A stretch of 64,000 bases of DNA, from NCBI GenBank assembly GCA_900541575.1, contig UQKO01000007.1:15025-79024 (forward strand), written 5' to 3'. Shown one piece after another: positions 9,028 to 18,056 of this stretch; the stretch's first letter is position 1, and each line of letters opens with the position of its first letter. The notes under the pieces are model-generated. The model was not told the origin of the DNA and ran no database searches. It worked only from the letters and a program-made list of their open reading frames with translations. Made by a program: the position numbers and the translations under genes. Source of the stretch: an uncultured Prevotella sp. (lineage in GTDB: Bacteria > Bacteroidota > Bacteroidia > Bacteroidales > Bacteroidaceae).

Positions 9028-9831
9028 ATGCCCACAACTTTTTTCCACTCACGCAGTCTGCTATATATTATAGGAGCGGCATTCGCCCTTTCCCTCCAAG
9101 CTCAGACACCCAATGTCACCACTCGTACATGGCTTTGGGGCGTGGGGCATGCAAGTGTGCTAGATACCTACCTATCACCTCTCACATATACAGGTACAGA
9201 CTTCACACTGCTTCATCAAACGGAGCGACAGGCTCGTTGGGGCGGCGGCCACGTGACGGTGCAAGCCCTCTATACGGCGCAAGGAGCTTACCTCCACTCG
9301 CCCACCGATGATGGAAAAGACCTAGACACCGAACTCTCAGCAGCTGGTGGTTGGCTCTACCATTGGAATGTTGGACAAAGGTGGCGCTTCTCATTGGGCG
9401 GTATGATAGAAGGCTCAGGAGGATTTACGTACAACACACGCAACTCTAACAATCCTGCACAAGGCCGCATCGGTGCCGACTTGCAAGCCTCAGCGCGTGC
9501 AGAATATGCATTCCCTTTCTTCCACCAAAAAGCTACGGTACGATTACAAGTAGACGGGCAAGCACTTGGCTTACAGTTCTCGCCAGAATACGGGCAGTCG
9601 TACTACGAGATATTCTCGCTGGGCCACTCCCACGGCATTCTACATCTGACGCATCCAGCCAATTGCCCTTCGGCCCGAATGCAAACCACAGTAACGCTCC
9701 CCGTGAAGCAAGCCCACATTACCTTGGGCTATCTGGCCGACGTGCGACAATCAAAACTCGGCGGGCTGAAACGCCACGCTTGGCGCAACTCGTTTCTCAT
9801 TGGTTACACCCGACAACTCCGACGCTTATGA
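9028..9831 (+). CDS. DUF3316-like secreted/outer membrane protein
   Basis: Unknown role. The ATG at 9028 is chosen because it gives a Sec signal peptide (MPTTFFHSRSLLYIIGAAFA, cut after LQAQ); a GTG at 8986 would add 14 polar residues. The mature part alternates aromatic and polar residues with many Gly, as in outer membrane beta-barrels, and contains TYLSPLTYTG near residue 38, NTRNSNNPAQGRIG near 130 and FSPEYGQSYYEIFS near 175, which I recognise from Bacteroidales DUF3316 proteins. Its stop overlaps the start of the S41 peptidase (ATGA), so the two are translationally coupled and probably share a function at the cell envelope. Confidence 0.75.
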   Translation: MPTTFFHSRSLLYIIGAAFALSLQAQTPNVTTRTWLWGVGHASVLDTYLSPLTYTGTDFTLLHQTERQARWGGGHVTVQALYTAQGAYLHSPTDDGKDLDTELSAAGGWLYHWNVGQRWRFSLGGMIEGSGGFTYNTRNSNNPAQGRIGADLQASARAEYAFPFFHQKATVRLQVDGQALGLQFSPEYGQSYYEIFSLGHSHGILHLTHPANCPSARMQTTVTLPVKQAHITLGYLADVRQSKLGGLKRHAWRNSFLIGYTRQLRRL

Positions 9832-10859
9832 AATGCCTTTACCGATTGTTTCTACTCGCACTCTGCTATGGGGCTTTGGCTTCGTGTATCACGGAAGACG
9901 TGCCCGAGAATACGCAGCAAGGCAACTTTGAGTCACTCTGGCGTACGCTCGACGAGCATTACTGCTTTTTTAGTTATAAGCACGAGGCTTACGGGCTCGA
10001 CTGGAACGAAGTGCACGCAAAGTATCGCCCTATGATAAGCAGCCAGATGAGCAATCGACAGCTGTTCGAGGTACTCTCGAAAATGACCTATGAGCTACGC
10101 GATGGGCATGTAAACCTCTCGGCTGCCCATGACATATCACGCTATGGTGCGTGGTTCGATGATTTCCCAATGAACTTTAGCGATTCATTGCAACGCCGCT
10201 ATCTAGGACGCAGCGAGGAATACCAACAAGCATCAGGACTGAAATATCGCCTACTCACAGATAATGTGGGATACATACGTTGCGCTTCCTTTGAAAATAC
10301 CTTCGGCGATGGCAATCTGCAAGAGATGTTTCGCTATCTCGCAACTTGCACAGCGCTAATCATTGATGTACGAAGCAACGGAGGAGGGATGCTCACAGCA
10401 GCCGAAAAACTCACTTCATGCTTCATCAATGAAGAACAGACAGTAGGCTACATGTGTCATAAGACGGGCACGGGACACGATGATTTCTCGACCCAAGAAG
10501 CCATTCGCCTAAAACCTTTCAAAGGATTACGCTGGCAGAAGCCCGTGGCCGTGCTGACCAATCGACGCACTTATAGTGCGGCCAACTCCTTCGTGATGTT
10601 TATGAAAGGACTACCACAAGTCAGCATCGTGGGCGACCGCACAGGAGGCGGAGCGGGCATGCCCTTCAGCGCCGAACTGCCCAACGGATGGAGTATACGC
10701 TTCTCGGCTTGCCCCATGTATAGCCGCGACGGAGATCCCACAGAGATGGGCATTGACCCCGACGTGAAGGTGGACATCACCTCCGAGGACTATCAGCGCT
10801 CAGTGGACACTATCATCGAAACGGCGCGACAATTACTTCGAACAAAGACTAAAGACTAA
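9828..10859 (+). CDS. S41 family peptidase lipoprotein
   Basis: C-terminal-processing-type serine protease of the S41 family, anchored by lipid. The ATG at 9828 overlaps the previous stop and gives a lipobox (ALASC, Cys20); a longer frame from 9663 would run inside the previous gene. The 343-residue product has a helical N-terminal part with FESLWRTLDEHYCFF, a region with LRDGHVNL, and the S41 core VGYIRCASF, IIDVRSNGGG and TNRRTYSAANSF, the last carrying the likely catalytic Ser; GDRTGGGAG follows. No clear full PDZ domain is seen, as in short Bacteroidetes S41 proteins. Confidence 0.87.
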   Translation: MKCLYRLFLLALCYGALASCITEDVPENTQQGNFESLWRTLDEHYCFFSYKHEAYGLDWNEVHAKYRPMISSQMSNRQLFEVLSKMTYELRDGHVNLSAAHDISRYGAWFDDFPMNFSDSLQRRYLGRSEEYQQASGLKYRLLTDNVGYIRCASFENTFGDGNLQEMFRYLATCTALIIDVRSNGGGMLTAAEKLTSCFINEEQTVGYMCHKTGTGHDDFSTQEAIRLKPFKGLRWQKPVAVLTNRRTYSAANSFVMFMKGLPQVSIVGDRTGGGAGMPFSAELPNGWSIRFSACPMYSRDGDPTEMGIDPDVKVDITSEDYQRSVDTIIETARQLLRTKTKD

Positions 10860-10865
10860 CAAGAT

Positions 10866-11669
10866 ATGAACGGTTATCCTGAAAATAAAGGACACAAGGG
10901 CATTGTCTACCCTTCGCCCATCTTCGGCCCGATTCACAGCCGCCGACTCGGCGTCTCGCTGGGCATCAACCTCATGCCAAAAGATGGCAAGGTGTGCACG
11001 TTCGACTGCATTTACTGCGAATGCGGATTTAATAAAGACCACCATCCCCACGCTTCGCGTCCCACACGCGCAGAAGTAGCTGAAGCTCTAGAAGCCCAAC
11101 TTCAGCGCATGCAAGCTGAGGGTCCTCAACCCGACGTGCTGACCTTTGCTGGCAATGGTGAGCCCACAGCTCATCCCGACTTCCCGGGCATTATCGACGA
11201 TACACTGCGCTTACGCGATAAATACTTTCCCAAGGCCAAGGTGAGCGTACTGAGCAACTCCACAATGGCCATTCGCCCCGAGGTGCACGCTGCACTGAAG
11301 CGCGTGGACAACAACATTCTGAAACTCGACACCGTAGACATGGACTACATCCACCGAGTGGATCGACCCACGGGAAAATACGATGTAGACCAAATCATAG
11401 AAGCACTCGCATCGTTCGACGGCCACGTCATTGTGCAGTCGCTCTTTATGAAGGGAACGAGCGAGGGTGTGAGCGTGGACAATACGGGCGACACCTACGT
11501 GCTGCCCTGGCTCGAAGCCTTGAAGCGCATCCATCCCCAGCAAGTGATGGTCTACACCATTGACCGAGAGACTCCCGACCCCGACCTACGTAAGGCTTCG
11601 CACGAAGAACTCGATGCCATTGCTCGACAGGTAGAAGAGGCTGGATTCAAAGTGGAGGTGGCCTACTGA
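10866..11669 (+). CDS. Radical SAM protein
   Basis: Radical S-adenosylmethionine enzyme of unknown reaction. The CxxxCxxC cluster motif is Cys44, Cys48 and Cys51 (CTFDCIYC), preceded by GPIHSRRLGVSLGINLMP, which is typical of the short radical SAM proteins that many genomes annotate only as 'radical SAM protein'. FAGNGEPTAHPDF near residue 97 is the GGE-like SAM-binding motif. It lies six bases after the S41 gene and one base before tilS, so it is inside the operon; tRNA or peptide modification are both possible, with no direct evidence for either. Confidence 0.85.
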   Translation: MNGYPENKGHKGIVYPSPIFGPIHSRRLGVSLGINLMPKDGKVCTFDCIYCECGFNKDHHPHASRPTRAEVAEALEAQLQRMQAEGPQPDVLTFAGNGEPTAHPDFPGIIDDTLRLRDKYFPKAKVSVLSNSTMAIRPEVHAALKRVDNNILKLDTVDMDYIHRVDRPTGKYDVDQIIEALASFDGHVIVQSLFMKGTSEGVSVDNTGDTYVLPWLEALKRIHPQQVMVYTIDRETPDPDLRKASHEELDAIARQVEEAGFKVEVAY

Positions 11670-11670
11670 T

Positions 11671-12981
11671 ATGAAGAAATATCTCGTAGCTCTTTCGGGC
11701 GGGGCAGACTCTGTGGCTCTGTTGCTGTGGTTGCTCAATCGCAAAGGGGTGGGCGCTGCAGCGCATTGCAACTTCCATCTGCGTGGCGAAGAAAGTATGC
11801 GCGACGAGGCTTTCGTACGCGAACTATGCCTACGCCATGGGGTAAGACTCTTTGTCAAAGATTTCGATACCTTACAGGAAGTGGCTCGTTCGGGTGAGAG
11901 CATAGAGATGGTGGCTCGCCGTCTGCGCTACGAATGGTTTGCTCAGCTCATCCGCGAAAATCACTTTGAGGGCGTTGCCGTAGGACATCACTGCGAAGAT
12001 AATGCCGAGACTTTGCTGCTCAACCTTACGCGCGGATGCGGACTGCGTGGACTGACGGGCATGCAGCGCGAGAGCCATAAACAGGGATTTTTGATTTATC
12101 GTCCCTTGCTCAACTGGACAAAGACACAGATTCTGACCTATCTAGAAGAGAAAAAAGAGGCTTTCGTGACCGATAGTACCAATGCCGACACGCACTATCA
12201 ACGCAACCTCTTGCGCCACGAAGTGCTTCCTCGGCTTACCCAAATCAACCCCAACGCAGCCCAAAGCATCAACGCCACAGCCCAAAGGCTCACCGAGGCT
12301 TACGAGCTTTACCGCCTTGGATTAGCACAGGCTTCGGCTCAATGTGGCCTTCACGAAGTGAACATCATGGGGCAGACTTTTCACGCTGCACCTTGGCAAC
12401 GGGTCATGGAATGCCCCACTTACCATTCTCTGCTCTATGAATGGCTTGCGCCTTATGGCTTCACAAGCATGCAACTAGGCGATATAGAGAAACTGGGCGT
12501 GGGAGGATTTATTGAGACAACACGGGGCATCGTCACGCGAAGCAGTGATTGCGTATGCTTTGGTCCACTTCCCCAGTCCTCCCCCAAGGAGGATACCATC
12601 GAACTTTCTCTGCTGGAAGATGGTGGCGTACACACTTTCACACATGGCAAAGCCCATTTCTCGCTCGAACTGCTTGAGCGCGATGCCATTCAATCATTGG
12701 TGGGGGGGCGCAATGTAGCTCTCATAGATGCAGACCAACTGCAGGGGAGACTCTGTGTGCGTGCTCCTCGCGAAGGAGAACGCTTTCAGCCCTTTGGAAT
12801 GAAAGGCACACAACTGATAAGCGATTTTCTAACGAACCACCACCGTTCACGCATAGAAAAGATACTTTCTCTCCTTTGGACCGACGACAAAGGCCCCATT
12901 TGGCTTGCTGGCGAACGCACCGATGAGCGCACACGCATCACCGCCAATACACAACGTGTGCTACGCATCACACTTCTTTAA
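11671..12981 (+). CDS. tilS: tRNA(Ile)-lysidine synthetase
   Basis: Makes lysidine at position 34 of the CAU-anticodon tRNA-Ile, changing its codon reading from AUG to AUA. The N-terminal PP-loop motif SGGADS (residues 9-14) is followed by HCNFHLRGEES and GHHCEDNAETLLLNLTRGCGLRGLTGM, the standard ATPase core, then a middle helical domain and a C-terminal TilS domain (RAPREGERFQPFGMKGTQLISDFL near 365-390). The 436-residue length is normal. It follows the radical SAM gene by one base. Confidence 0.95.
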   Translation: MKKYLVALSGGADSVALLLWLLNRKGVGAAAHCNFHLRGEESMRDEAFVRELCLRHGVRLFVKDFDTLQEVARSGESIEMVARRLRYEWFAQLIRENHFEGVAVGHHCEDNAETLLLNLTRGCGLRGLTGMQRESHKQGFLIYRPLLNWTKTQILTYLEEKKEAFVTDSTNADTHYQRNLLRHEVLPRLTQINPNAAQSINATAQRLTEAYELYRLGLAQASAQCGLHEVNIMGQTFHAAPWQRVMECPTYHSLLYEWLAPYGFTSMQLGDIEKLGVGGFIETTRGIVTRSSDCVCFGPLPQSSPKEDTIELSLLEDGGVHTFTHGKAHFSLELLERDAIQSLVGGRNVALIDADQLQGRLCVRAPREGERFQPFGMKGTQLISDFLTNHHRSRIEKILSLLWTDDKGPIWLAGERTDERTRITANTQRVLRITLL

Positions 12982-12996
12982 ATCCGACAACACATT

Positions 12997-13365
12997 ATGA
13001 CCAAACTCATCGTACCTTCCCTTACGATTCTCCTTACCTTTTCTTGTATCTTGGCCTCGTGTGGCGAAGATCGCAGCGGAGAACAACCTTTTGCCCCTAC
13101 CGTGCAGACTGGCACGGCGGTGCAGGAAGGCGACTCCGTACTGCTCACAGGCTCGATTTCGGCCTCACCCAATAGTACTCTTAAGCAATGTGGCTTCGAC
13201 TATGGCAACGATACACTACGCCTAAGGACTACGGCAACAGAAGTTTCCACCACTTTCCGTGCCTATACAGATTCACTAGGTAAAGGCGAATATTACGCTA
13301 TAGCCTTCGCTACCAACGGAGTAGGCACTAGCCACGGAGACACCATCCGCTTCGTGGTGGAATAA
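12997..13365 (+). CDS. Small lipoprotein with Ig/FN3-like domain
   Basis: A 122-residue unknown protein. It has a lipoprotein signal (ending ILASC, Cys22) and then about 90 residues rich in Thr, Ser and Gly that read as one beta-sandwich (PTVQTGTAVQEGDSVLLTGS ... GTSHGDTIRFVVE), similar to the FN3/Ig-like repeats of Bacteroidales surface lipoproteins. It is the last gene of the operon, 15 bases after tilS. No function can be named. Confidence 0.65.
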   Translation: MTKLIVPSLTILLTFSCILASCGEDRSGEQPFAPTVQTGTAVQEGDSVLLTGSISASPNSTLKQCGFDYGNDTLRLRTTATEVSTTFRAYTDSLGKGEYYAIAFATNGVGTSHGDTIRFVVE

Positions 13366-13390
13366 GAAATCTTAGAATTCGGAGGTCATC

Positions 13391-13608
13391 AAGGAGTTCG
13401 GAGTTTTAAGGTTATGAGGTTATAAAGTTACCGATACATGTGAACAAAAAAATAACATGAAGGCCACGTAGCCTTAAAACAAAAAAAGACCAACAATACC
13501 GATGCGAAGAAAGCATCGACATTGTTGGTCTTTTATTTGGCTATAGGGGGTCTGAGCAATCGTAAAGGTAACTTTATAACCTCATAACCTTTAAACTCAA
13601 AACTCCTT
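13391..13608. repeat. Pair of inverted GGTTATAAAGTTACC repeats flanking a terminator
   Basis: The stretch at 13391-13432 (AAGGAGTT...GGTTATGAGGTTATAAAG...) occurs inverted at 13567-13608 with few differences, giving arms of about 42 bases. The terminator hairpin at 13484-13534 is in the 134-base middle. The right arm runs into the stop codon of the gene at 13607. The same sequence is present once at 1228-1265. Confidence 0.65.
13484..13534. terminator. Bidirectional terminator between convergent genes
   Basis: AAAAGACCAACAAT at 13484-13497 pairs with ATTGTTGGTCTTTT at 13521-13534, and CGATGC pairs with GCATCG inside it, leaving a 7-base loop. A and T tracts on the two sides serve both directions. 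Confidence 0.9.
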
Positions 13609-16600
13609 ATGGGCGCATGCCCGGTCCCCCCATAGGCATAGGTCTCATTGGCATGCCACCAGGACCACGCATATCGGGAGGACCTTGACGATCACTCTTA
13701 TCGTTGCCCTTCTTACTGCTTCCACCAGGGAAAATGTTGAGCTTATAGATAAAGTGTACCATGAAATAGGAATTGATGGCATTGTTCCACGAGTCGGTAC
13801 GCTGTGTAGCGCTAATGATGCGGCTGATGTTGCTCTGCTGCTTTAAGATGTCATAGAACTGAATGCTCAGCGTAGCGGCCTTGTTCTTCAGGAACGATTG
13901 AGCTATCTGTGCATTCCATAGAAGTTCGTTGGTGTTCATTGACGCATCAGTGTAGCCTCGACGAGAGTTCATGCGAATATCGGTGGAAATACTGAGACCA
14001 AAGTCGAAGTTGAAGTTAGCATTCGCTCCATAGGCAAAGTTCCACGTGTCCATATTCGCATTCTGCTGCACAGAGGCACGCGCATGCTGATAATTTAGTT
14101 TACCTAGCAAACCTACATCGAACCACGACTGACGATAAGAGATGTTGAGATTTTCGTCTACGCCAAGTGTCTTCGTCGTATTCTTCTGAGAAGTTGCCTT
14201 GGCAAATACTTGGCTATAAGTCTCATAGGTGCGCTCGGTCATCGCTCCCATGTCAAGGTCGCTAGGCTTGGTGCTAACATAACCCACAGCGTTCTGATAG
14301 CTCAGACTAGTGAAGGTATTAATATTAAATAGTTTCTGCTTACCAATAGCGGAATTGAACATAAACATACCTCTACCATTCCAGTTGCCATTAATATTTT
14401 CTGGGCGCAGATAACTCACACCCGTCTGTTCGTCGTAGACCATACGGTTGGAAATAGAATTACGCGTTTGTGTTGCGTCAACACCTACCATCATGCCTTG
14501 CTGTTTCGTGGCATTATAGCCGTTGTAGTTGATACGCAGATTATTGTTCCACGAAGGCTTCAAGCCTGGATTACCCATGGAAATGCTGAGCGGATTGGAA
14601 TCGTCCACCACAGCGAGGAGGTCGGTCATAGAGGGCTGAGAAGAAGATCCACGATAGCGAATGTCGAGACGATTGGTCTTAGAGAAACTATAGCGGAAAC
14701 GAATCTGAGGAGATACATTAAACACATTGCGTGTAACGACCGTATCGACCTGTGAGGGACGATTGTAGTGCATCGTAGTATGCTCTGGATTGAAGTCAAC
14801 GCCTGCATTGAAACGTATGGTAGAAGATTTATAGCGAATGCCTATGGTAGCCGTGTGGTTGCTATATTTATAGGTGGCATACTGCGAGTTATTGAGGTCG
14901 CGCACGTAGTTGAGCACTTGATCGGAAGTGGGCAGTGAACCCAATGTAGGATAGTTGCCGTTCTGATCCCCAAAGCTGAGGTCATATTCCGAAAGTTGTT
15001 CGCCGTAAGTGTCAAAATAGCTTTGGCCTTTATAAGCGAGAGAATCAAGATTGAAACGTGAACGATTGCTCTGTGAATATTTGTAGCTGTACTGATAACG
15101 CGTTTCGGCAAACCAATTCTTACTCAATGGCTCAACATAGCCTAGGCGAGCACTAAAGTTGTAGTTCTTGCCCGGTGTAGTGCTATACTGGTTCTTAAAG
15201 TTTTTATTGTTAGAAACACCTGCGCCATTCGCACTTCCCTCTGCACCGCTAGTTGTTTCATCACGATTGTAAGTTATGTCGGAGATAGAGAACGAATGGC
15301 TCTCGCTCTTTGTGTAACCTGCACTAGCACGCAACGATACATTGCGACCATTAGAGGACAAACGACGCACCACGTTGAGTTCGCCAGTAATTTGATGCTG
15401 CTTGCTATCGCCCAACGTCTCACGTTGATTCTTATTGACCATCATGGCATAGAGCAGCGGATTGCGTTCCTTGGCATTCTGCGAAAAGATGCTATCAAGC
15501 GGACTGACCATACCGCTAAGATTGTAGGGATTGTCATTGAAAGTAGCCGAGAGGGAAGTTCCGTTGTTGCGCGACTCTGAATAGTTGTAGCGCGGTTGGA
15601 AGTTGATGTTTGTCATTGAGTCGGGATTCCACTCCAAGCGGAAACGCGACATCAAACGTGTGCTATGAGAGGAACTCTTTGAAAAACTATTTGAGAAGGA
15701 ACTTTTAGAGCCCGAATTGAGAAACATTTCAGAGTTTGAGGTGGTTACAGCATCATTGTTGCTATGGCTATAAAGCATAAATCCACCCAGTTGTAAGTGA
15801 CCAGCCTCACGATCTTTTTTGTCGTTCTCCCATGAGAAATCCATGCCTGCCGTCTTCTTCGCAGTAAGACCTGTATCACCACCACGGAAGCCTCGAGGGC
15901 CTCCGAACCCCATATCATTGGTGTTGTTTATCGAGCCGAAAGCCGTAACACGTGTACGATCGGTGAAACGTGTGCCGAAGAAACGAGTCGAATAGCGGTC
16001 GTGATTACCATAAGCTACGTCAAGATTACTCACCCACGACTCGTTGAGCTCGCGCTTAGTAGAAATATCGAGGACGGTAGTTTCTTCACCATCGTCGATT
16101 CCCGTCTGCTCTGTATAATCGCTCTTTTTGTCGTAGGCTTTGATTTTGCTTACAAGTTCTGTAGGCAGATTCTTCATGGCTGTCTGCGTGTCGCCTTTGA
16201 AAAAGTCCTTACCATTTATAAGGAACTCATTCACCGTCTTTCCGTTCCACTTGATAGTACCATCATCACTCACCTCTACGCCAGGAAGTTGCTTTACCAA
16301 AGCTTCAAGTGTTGATCCCGATGGCACACGATAGGCAGAAGCAGAGAACATGGTAGTGTCGCCCTTTTGCTCCACACGTGATGCAGTGGCGGTCACCGTA
16401 GCGACACCAAGTACTTTATCATTGCTCTGCATAGACAGCCGTCCTAAATCAAGCGAATCGGCTTCGGCAGAGAGCTCTACGCTTTTTGTGACAGGCTTAA
16501 AACCCACATACGAAAGCTTTACGATGTAGCGCCCTGCCTCTTTCGGACGAAGGGTGAAATGCCCATTTTCATCGGTATTGGTTGCTGCAATGGCTGTACT

Positions 16601-16747
16601 GTCGGCACGCAGCAAAGCTACAGTGGCAAAATCTACAGGGTTCTGCGACTTCGGGTCAATAGCTGTTCCCGTCACCACAAAGTGCTGTGCCATCGCCCCC
16701 ATCGCCATAGCGAACGATAAGATAGATAGCAGGAGAAATCTTTTCAT
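13607..16747 (-). CDS. TonB-dependent-receptor-like outer membrane beta-barrel protein
   Basis: Large outer membrane protein of the 'outer membrane beta-barrel' receptor group. The start at 16747 gives a clean signal peptide (MKRFLLLSILSFAMAMGAMA); an upstream ATG at 16804 would add 19 polar residues. Mature order: a carboxypeptidase-regulatory-like beta domain (about 22-110, with GTAIDPKSQNPVDFATVALL), a plug-like domain (about 125-215, LEALVKQLPGVEVSDDGTIKWNG), then a long barrel of amphipathic strands to the end. The last 35 residues are an odd Gly/Met/Pro/Arg tail (PPDMRGPGGMPMRPMPMGG) that I would not expect in the barrel. The ligand is unknown, and no SusD partner lies beside it. Confidence 0.88.
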   Translation of the reverse strand: MKRFLLLSILSFAMAMGAMAQHFVVTGTAIDPKSQNPVDFATVALLRADSTAIAATNTDENGHFTLRPKEAGRYIVKLSYVGFKPVTKSVELSAEADSLDLGRLSMQSNDKVLGVATVTATASRVEQKGDTTMFSASAYRVPSGSTLEALVKQLPGVEVSDDGTIKWNGKTVNEFLINGKDFFKGDTQTAMKNLPTELVSKIKAYDKKSDYTEQTGIDDGEETTVLDISTKRELNESWVSNLDVAYGNHDRYSTRFFGTRFTDRTRVTAFGSINNTNDMGFGGPRGFRGGDTGLTAKKTAGMDFSWENDKKDREAGHLQLGGFMLYSHSNNDAVTTSNSEMFLNSGSKSSFSNSFSKSSSHSTRLMSRFRLEWNPDSMTNINFQPRYNYSESRNNGTSLSATFNDNPYNLSGMVSPLDSIFSQNAKERNPLLYAMMVNKNQRETLGDSKQHQITGELNVVRRLSSNGRNVSLRASAGYTKSESHSFSISDITYNRDETTSGAEGSANGAGVSNNKNFKNQYSTTPGKNYNFSARLGYVEPLSKNWFAETRYQYSYKYSQSNRSRFNLDSLAYKGQSYFDTYGEQLSEYDLSFGDQNGNYPTLGSLPTSDQVLNYVRDLNNSQYATYKYSNHTATIGIRYKSSTIRFNAGVDFNPEHTTMHYNRPSQVDTVVTRNVFNVSPQIRFRYSFSKTNRLDIRYRGSSSQPSMTDLLAVVDDSNPLSISMGNPGLKPSWNNNLRINYNGYNATKQQGMMVGVDATQTRNSISNRMVYDEQTGVSYLRPENINGNWNGRGMFMFNSAIGKQKLFNINTFTSLSYQNAVGYVSTKPSDLDMGAMTERTYETYSQVFAKATSQKNTTKTLGVDENLNISYRQSWFDVGLLGKLNYQHARASVQQNANMDTWNFAYGANANFNFDFGLSISTDIRMNSRRGYTDASMNTNELLWNAQIAQSFLKNKAATLSIQFYDILKQQSNISRIISATQRTDSWNNAINSYFMVHFIYKLNIFPGGSSKKGNDKSDRQGPPDMRGPGGMPMRPMPMGGPGMRP

Positions 16748-16932
16748 AAGATAGATATATTGTTTAGTTTTATATGCGTAGTTTTTTTCTAGGGCAATAC
16801 TCATCCCTTTCTATGCGGCCAATTACTTATGTATAGACAACATGAGAAGGATTCGCTAGTAAGCACAAAAAACGCACGACACAAGGGACATGCTACGCTG
16901 CCCAACTCTTAGCCGCACGTTAATTGAGATGC

Positions 16933-16940
16933 AAAGTTAC
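16933..16940 (-). promoter_or_regulatory. -7 box of the beta-barrel gene
   Basis: TAACTTTG on the minus strand, about 185 bases before the chosen start at 16747, implies a long untranslated leader. No clear -33 TTG is visible. Confidence 0.45.
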
Positions 16941-17023
16941 GGGTTAGGTTTAATTGAGTTGTCTTATTTATCCTTAAAAATCGACAAACAGGAGATTTTT
17001 ATCTATGAAAAGAGTACAGAAAG

Positions 17024-17055
17024 TTGCACGAAAACGCATTTGTGAGTAATTTTGT
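17024..17055 (+). promoter_or_regulatory. Promoter of the ATPase-DUF4435 operon
   Basis: TTG at 17024-17026 and TAATTTTG at 17048-17055, 21 bases apart, fit the Bacteroidetes pattern. The leader to the first ATG would be about 130 bases. Confidence 0.55.
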
Positions 17056-17190
17056 TTGCAAAGGGCAAAGTGATATTAAGTACGATAACGAGTCTCTCCA
17101 CAAAGCAACAAACAAAATACCCTCTAGCCAAGAAGATTCCCCACTAAGAAAAGCCCTGCCCTATCTTTCCACCTTAAATATAGATTTGTC

Positions 17191-18018
17191 ATGATTAAAC
17201 TGGCCAATTACATCAAAAGCATTGAAATATCGAGTCTATGGAGCGGACACAAGCACATAGCATGGCAACTTCGCCCCGACGTAAACGTACTGAGTGGACA
17301 CAATGGTGCCGGAAAGAGCACCATTCTCAACCGTCTCATTCAGCACCTCCACTCTATCCCTGCAACGGGCGACATACAGACGAATGCACGCTTCGGAGTG
17401 AAAATTGAATTTTCCCCGAGCGATGCGACGAGCATTCACTATGATGTGATACGAAGTTTCGACAGAAAGATTCTCGCAGCCGAGCCCATTGGTGCGCTCA
17501 ATGACGCACGCATCGTGACGGAGCTCGACTGGCAACTTTACTTGATTCAGCGCCGCTACTTGGACTATCAAGTCAACGTGGGAAACCGTATGATAGCCCT
17601 TCTTACAAGCGGTGCGCCAGATGCCAAAGAAAAAGCGGAAGAAGCGGCTAGACAAAAAACGCGTTTCCTCGATATCGTAGACGAACTCTTCGCTGAAACA
17701 GGAAAGCGCATAGACAGAGAGAGCAACGAACTCTCTTTCTTCCAATATGATGAAAAGCTCTCCCCTTACCTGCTTTCGAGTGGCGAGAAACAGATGTTGC
17801 TCATCTTGCTCACCGTGCTCACTGAGGATCGACAACCTTATGTGCTCTTTATGGACGAGCCGGAGGCAAGCCTTCACTTCGAATGGCAACGCCGCCTAAT
17901 ATCACTCGTCAGAGAACTTAATCCCAATGCTCAAGTAATTCTCACCACGCACTCACCCGCACTCATCATCGATGGATGGGAAGATGCGGAAACAGAAGTG
18001 GGCGATATCACCGTTTAA
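17191..18018 (+). CDS. ABC-type AAA ATPase, partner of a DUF4435 protein
   Basis: A 275-residue soluble ATPase of the RecF/ABC group. Walker A is GHNGAGKST (36-44), the ABC signature is LSSGEKQ (195-201), Walker B is YVLFMDEPE (217-224, catalytic Glu223) and the H-loop is THSP (His254). The short region between (about 60-190) holds no coiled coil of SMC length. Proteins of this kind paired with DUF4435 form the PARIS system (AriA and AriB), where the ATPase senses a phage anti-restriction protein and releases the nuclease; the present pair has the same two-gene order, 38 bases apart. It could also be a conserved housekeeping pair of Bacteroidales. The core motifs are all intact. Confidence 0.85.
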   Translation: MIKLANYIKSIEISSLWSGHKHIAWQLRPDVNVLSGHNGAGKSTILNRLIQHLHSIPATGDIQTNARFGVKIEFSPSDATSIHYDVIRSFDRKILAAEPIGALNDARIVTELDWQLYLIQRRYLDYQVNVGNRMIALLTSGAPDAKEKAEEAARQKTRFLDIVDELFAETGKRIDRESNELSFFQYDEKLSPYLLSSGEKQMLLILLTVLTEDRQPYVLFMDEPEASLHFEWQRRLISLVRELNPNAQVILTTHSPALIIDGWEDAETEVGDITV

Positions 18019-18056
18019 AACCAGAGCATAACCCAAAGTAAGGAATAGATTCTACC

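Noticed and set aside
17236..17889. 217-codon frame on the minus strand
   Set aside because: Antisense to the ATPase, which has all its nucleotide-binding motifs on the plus strand.
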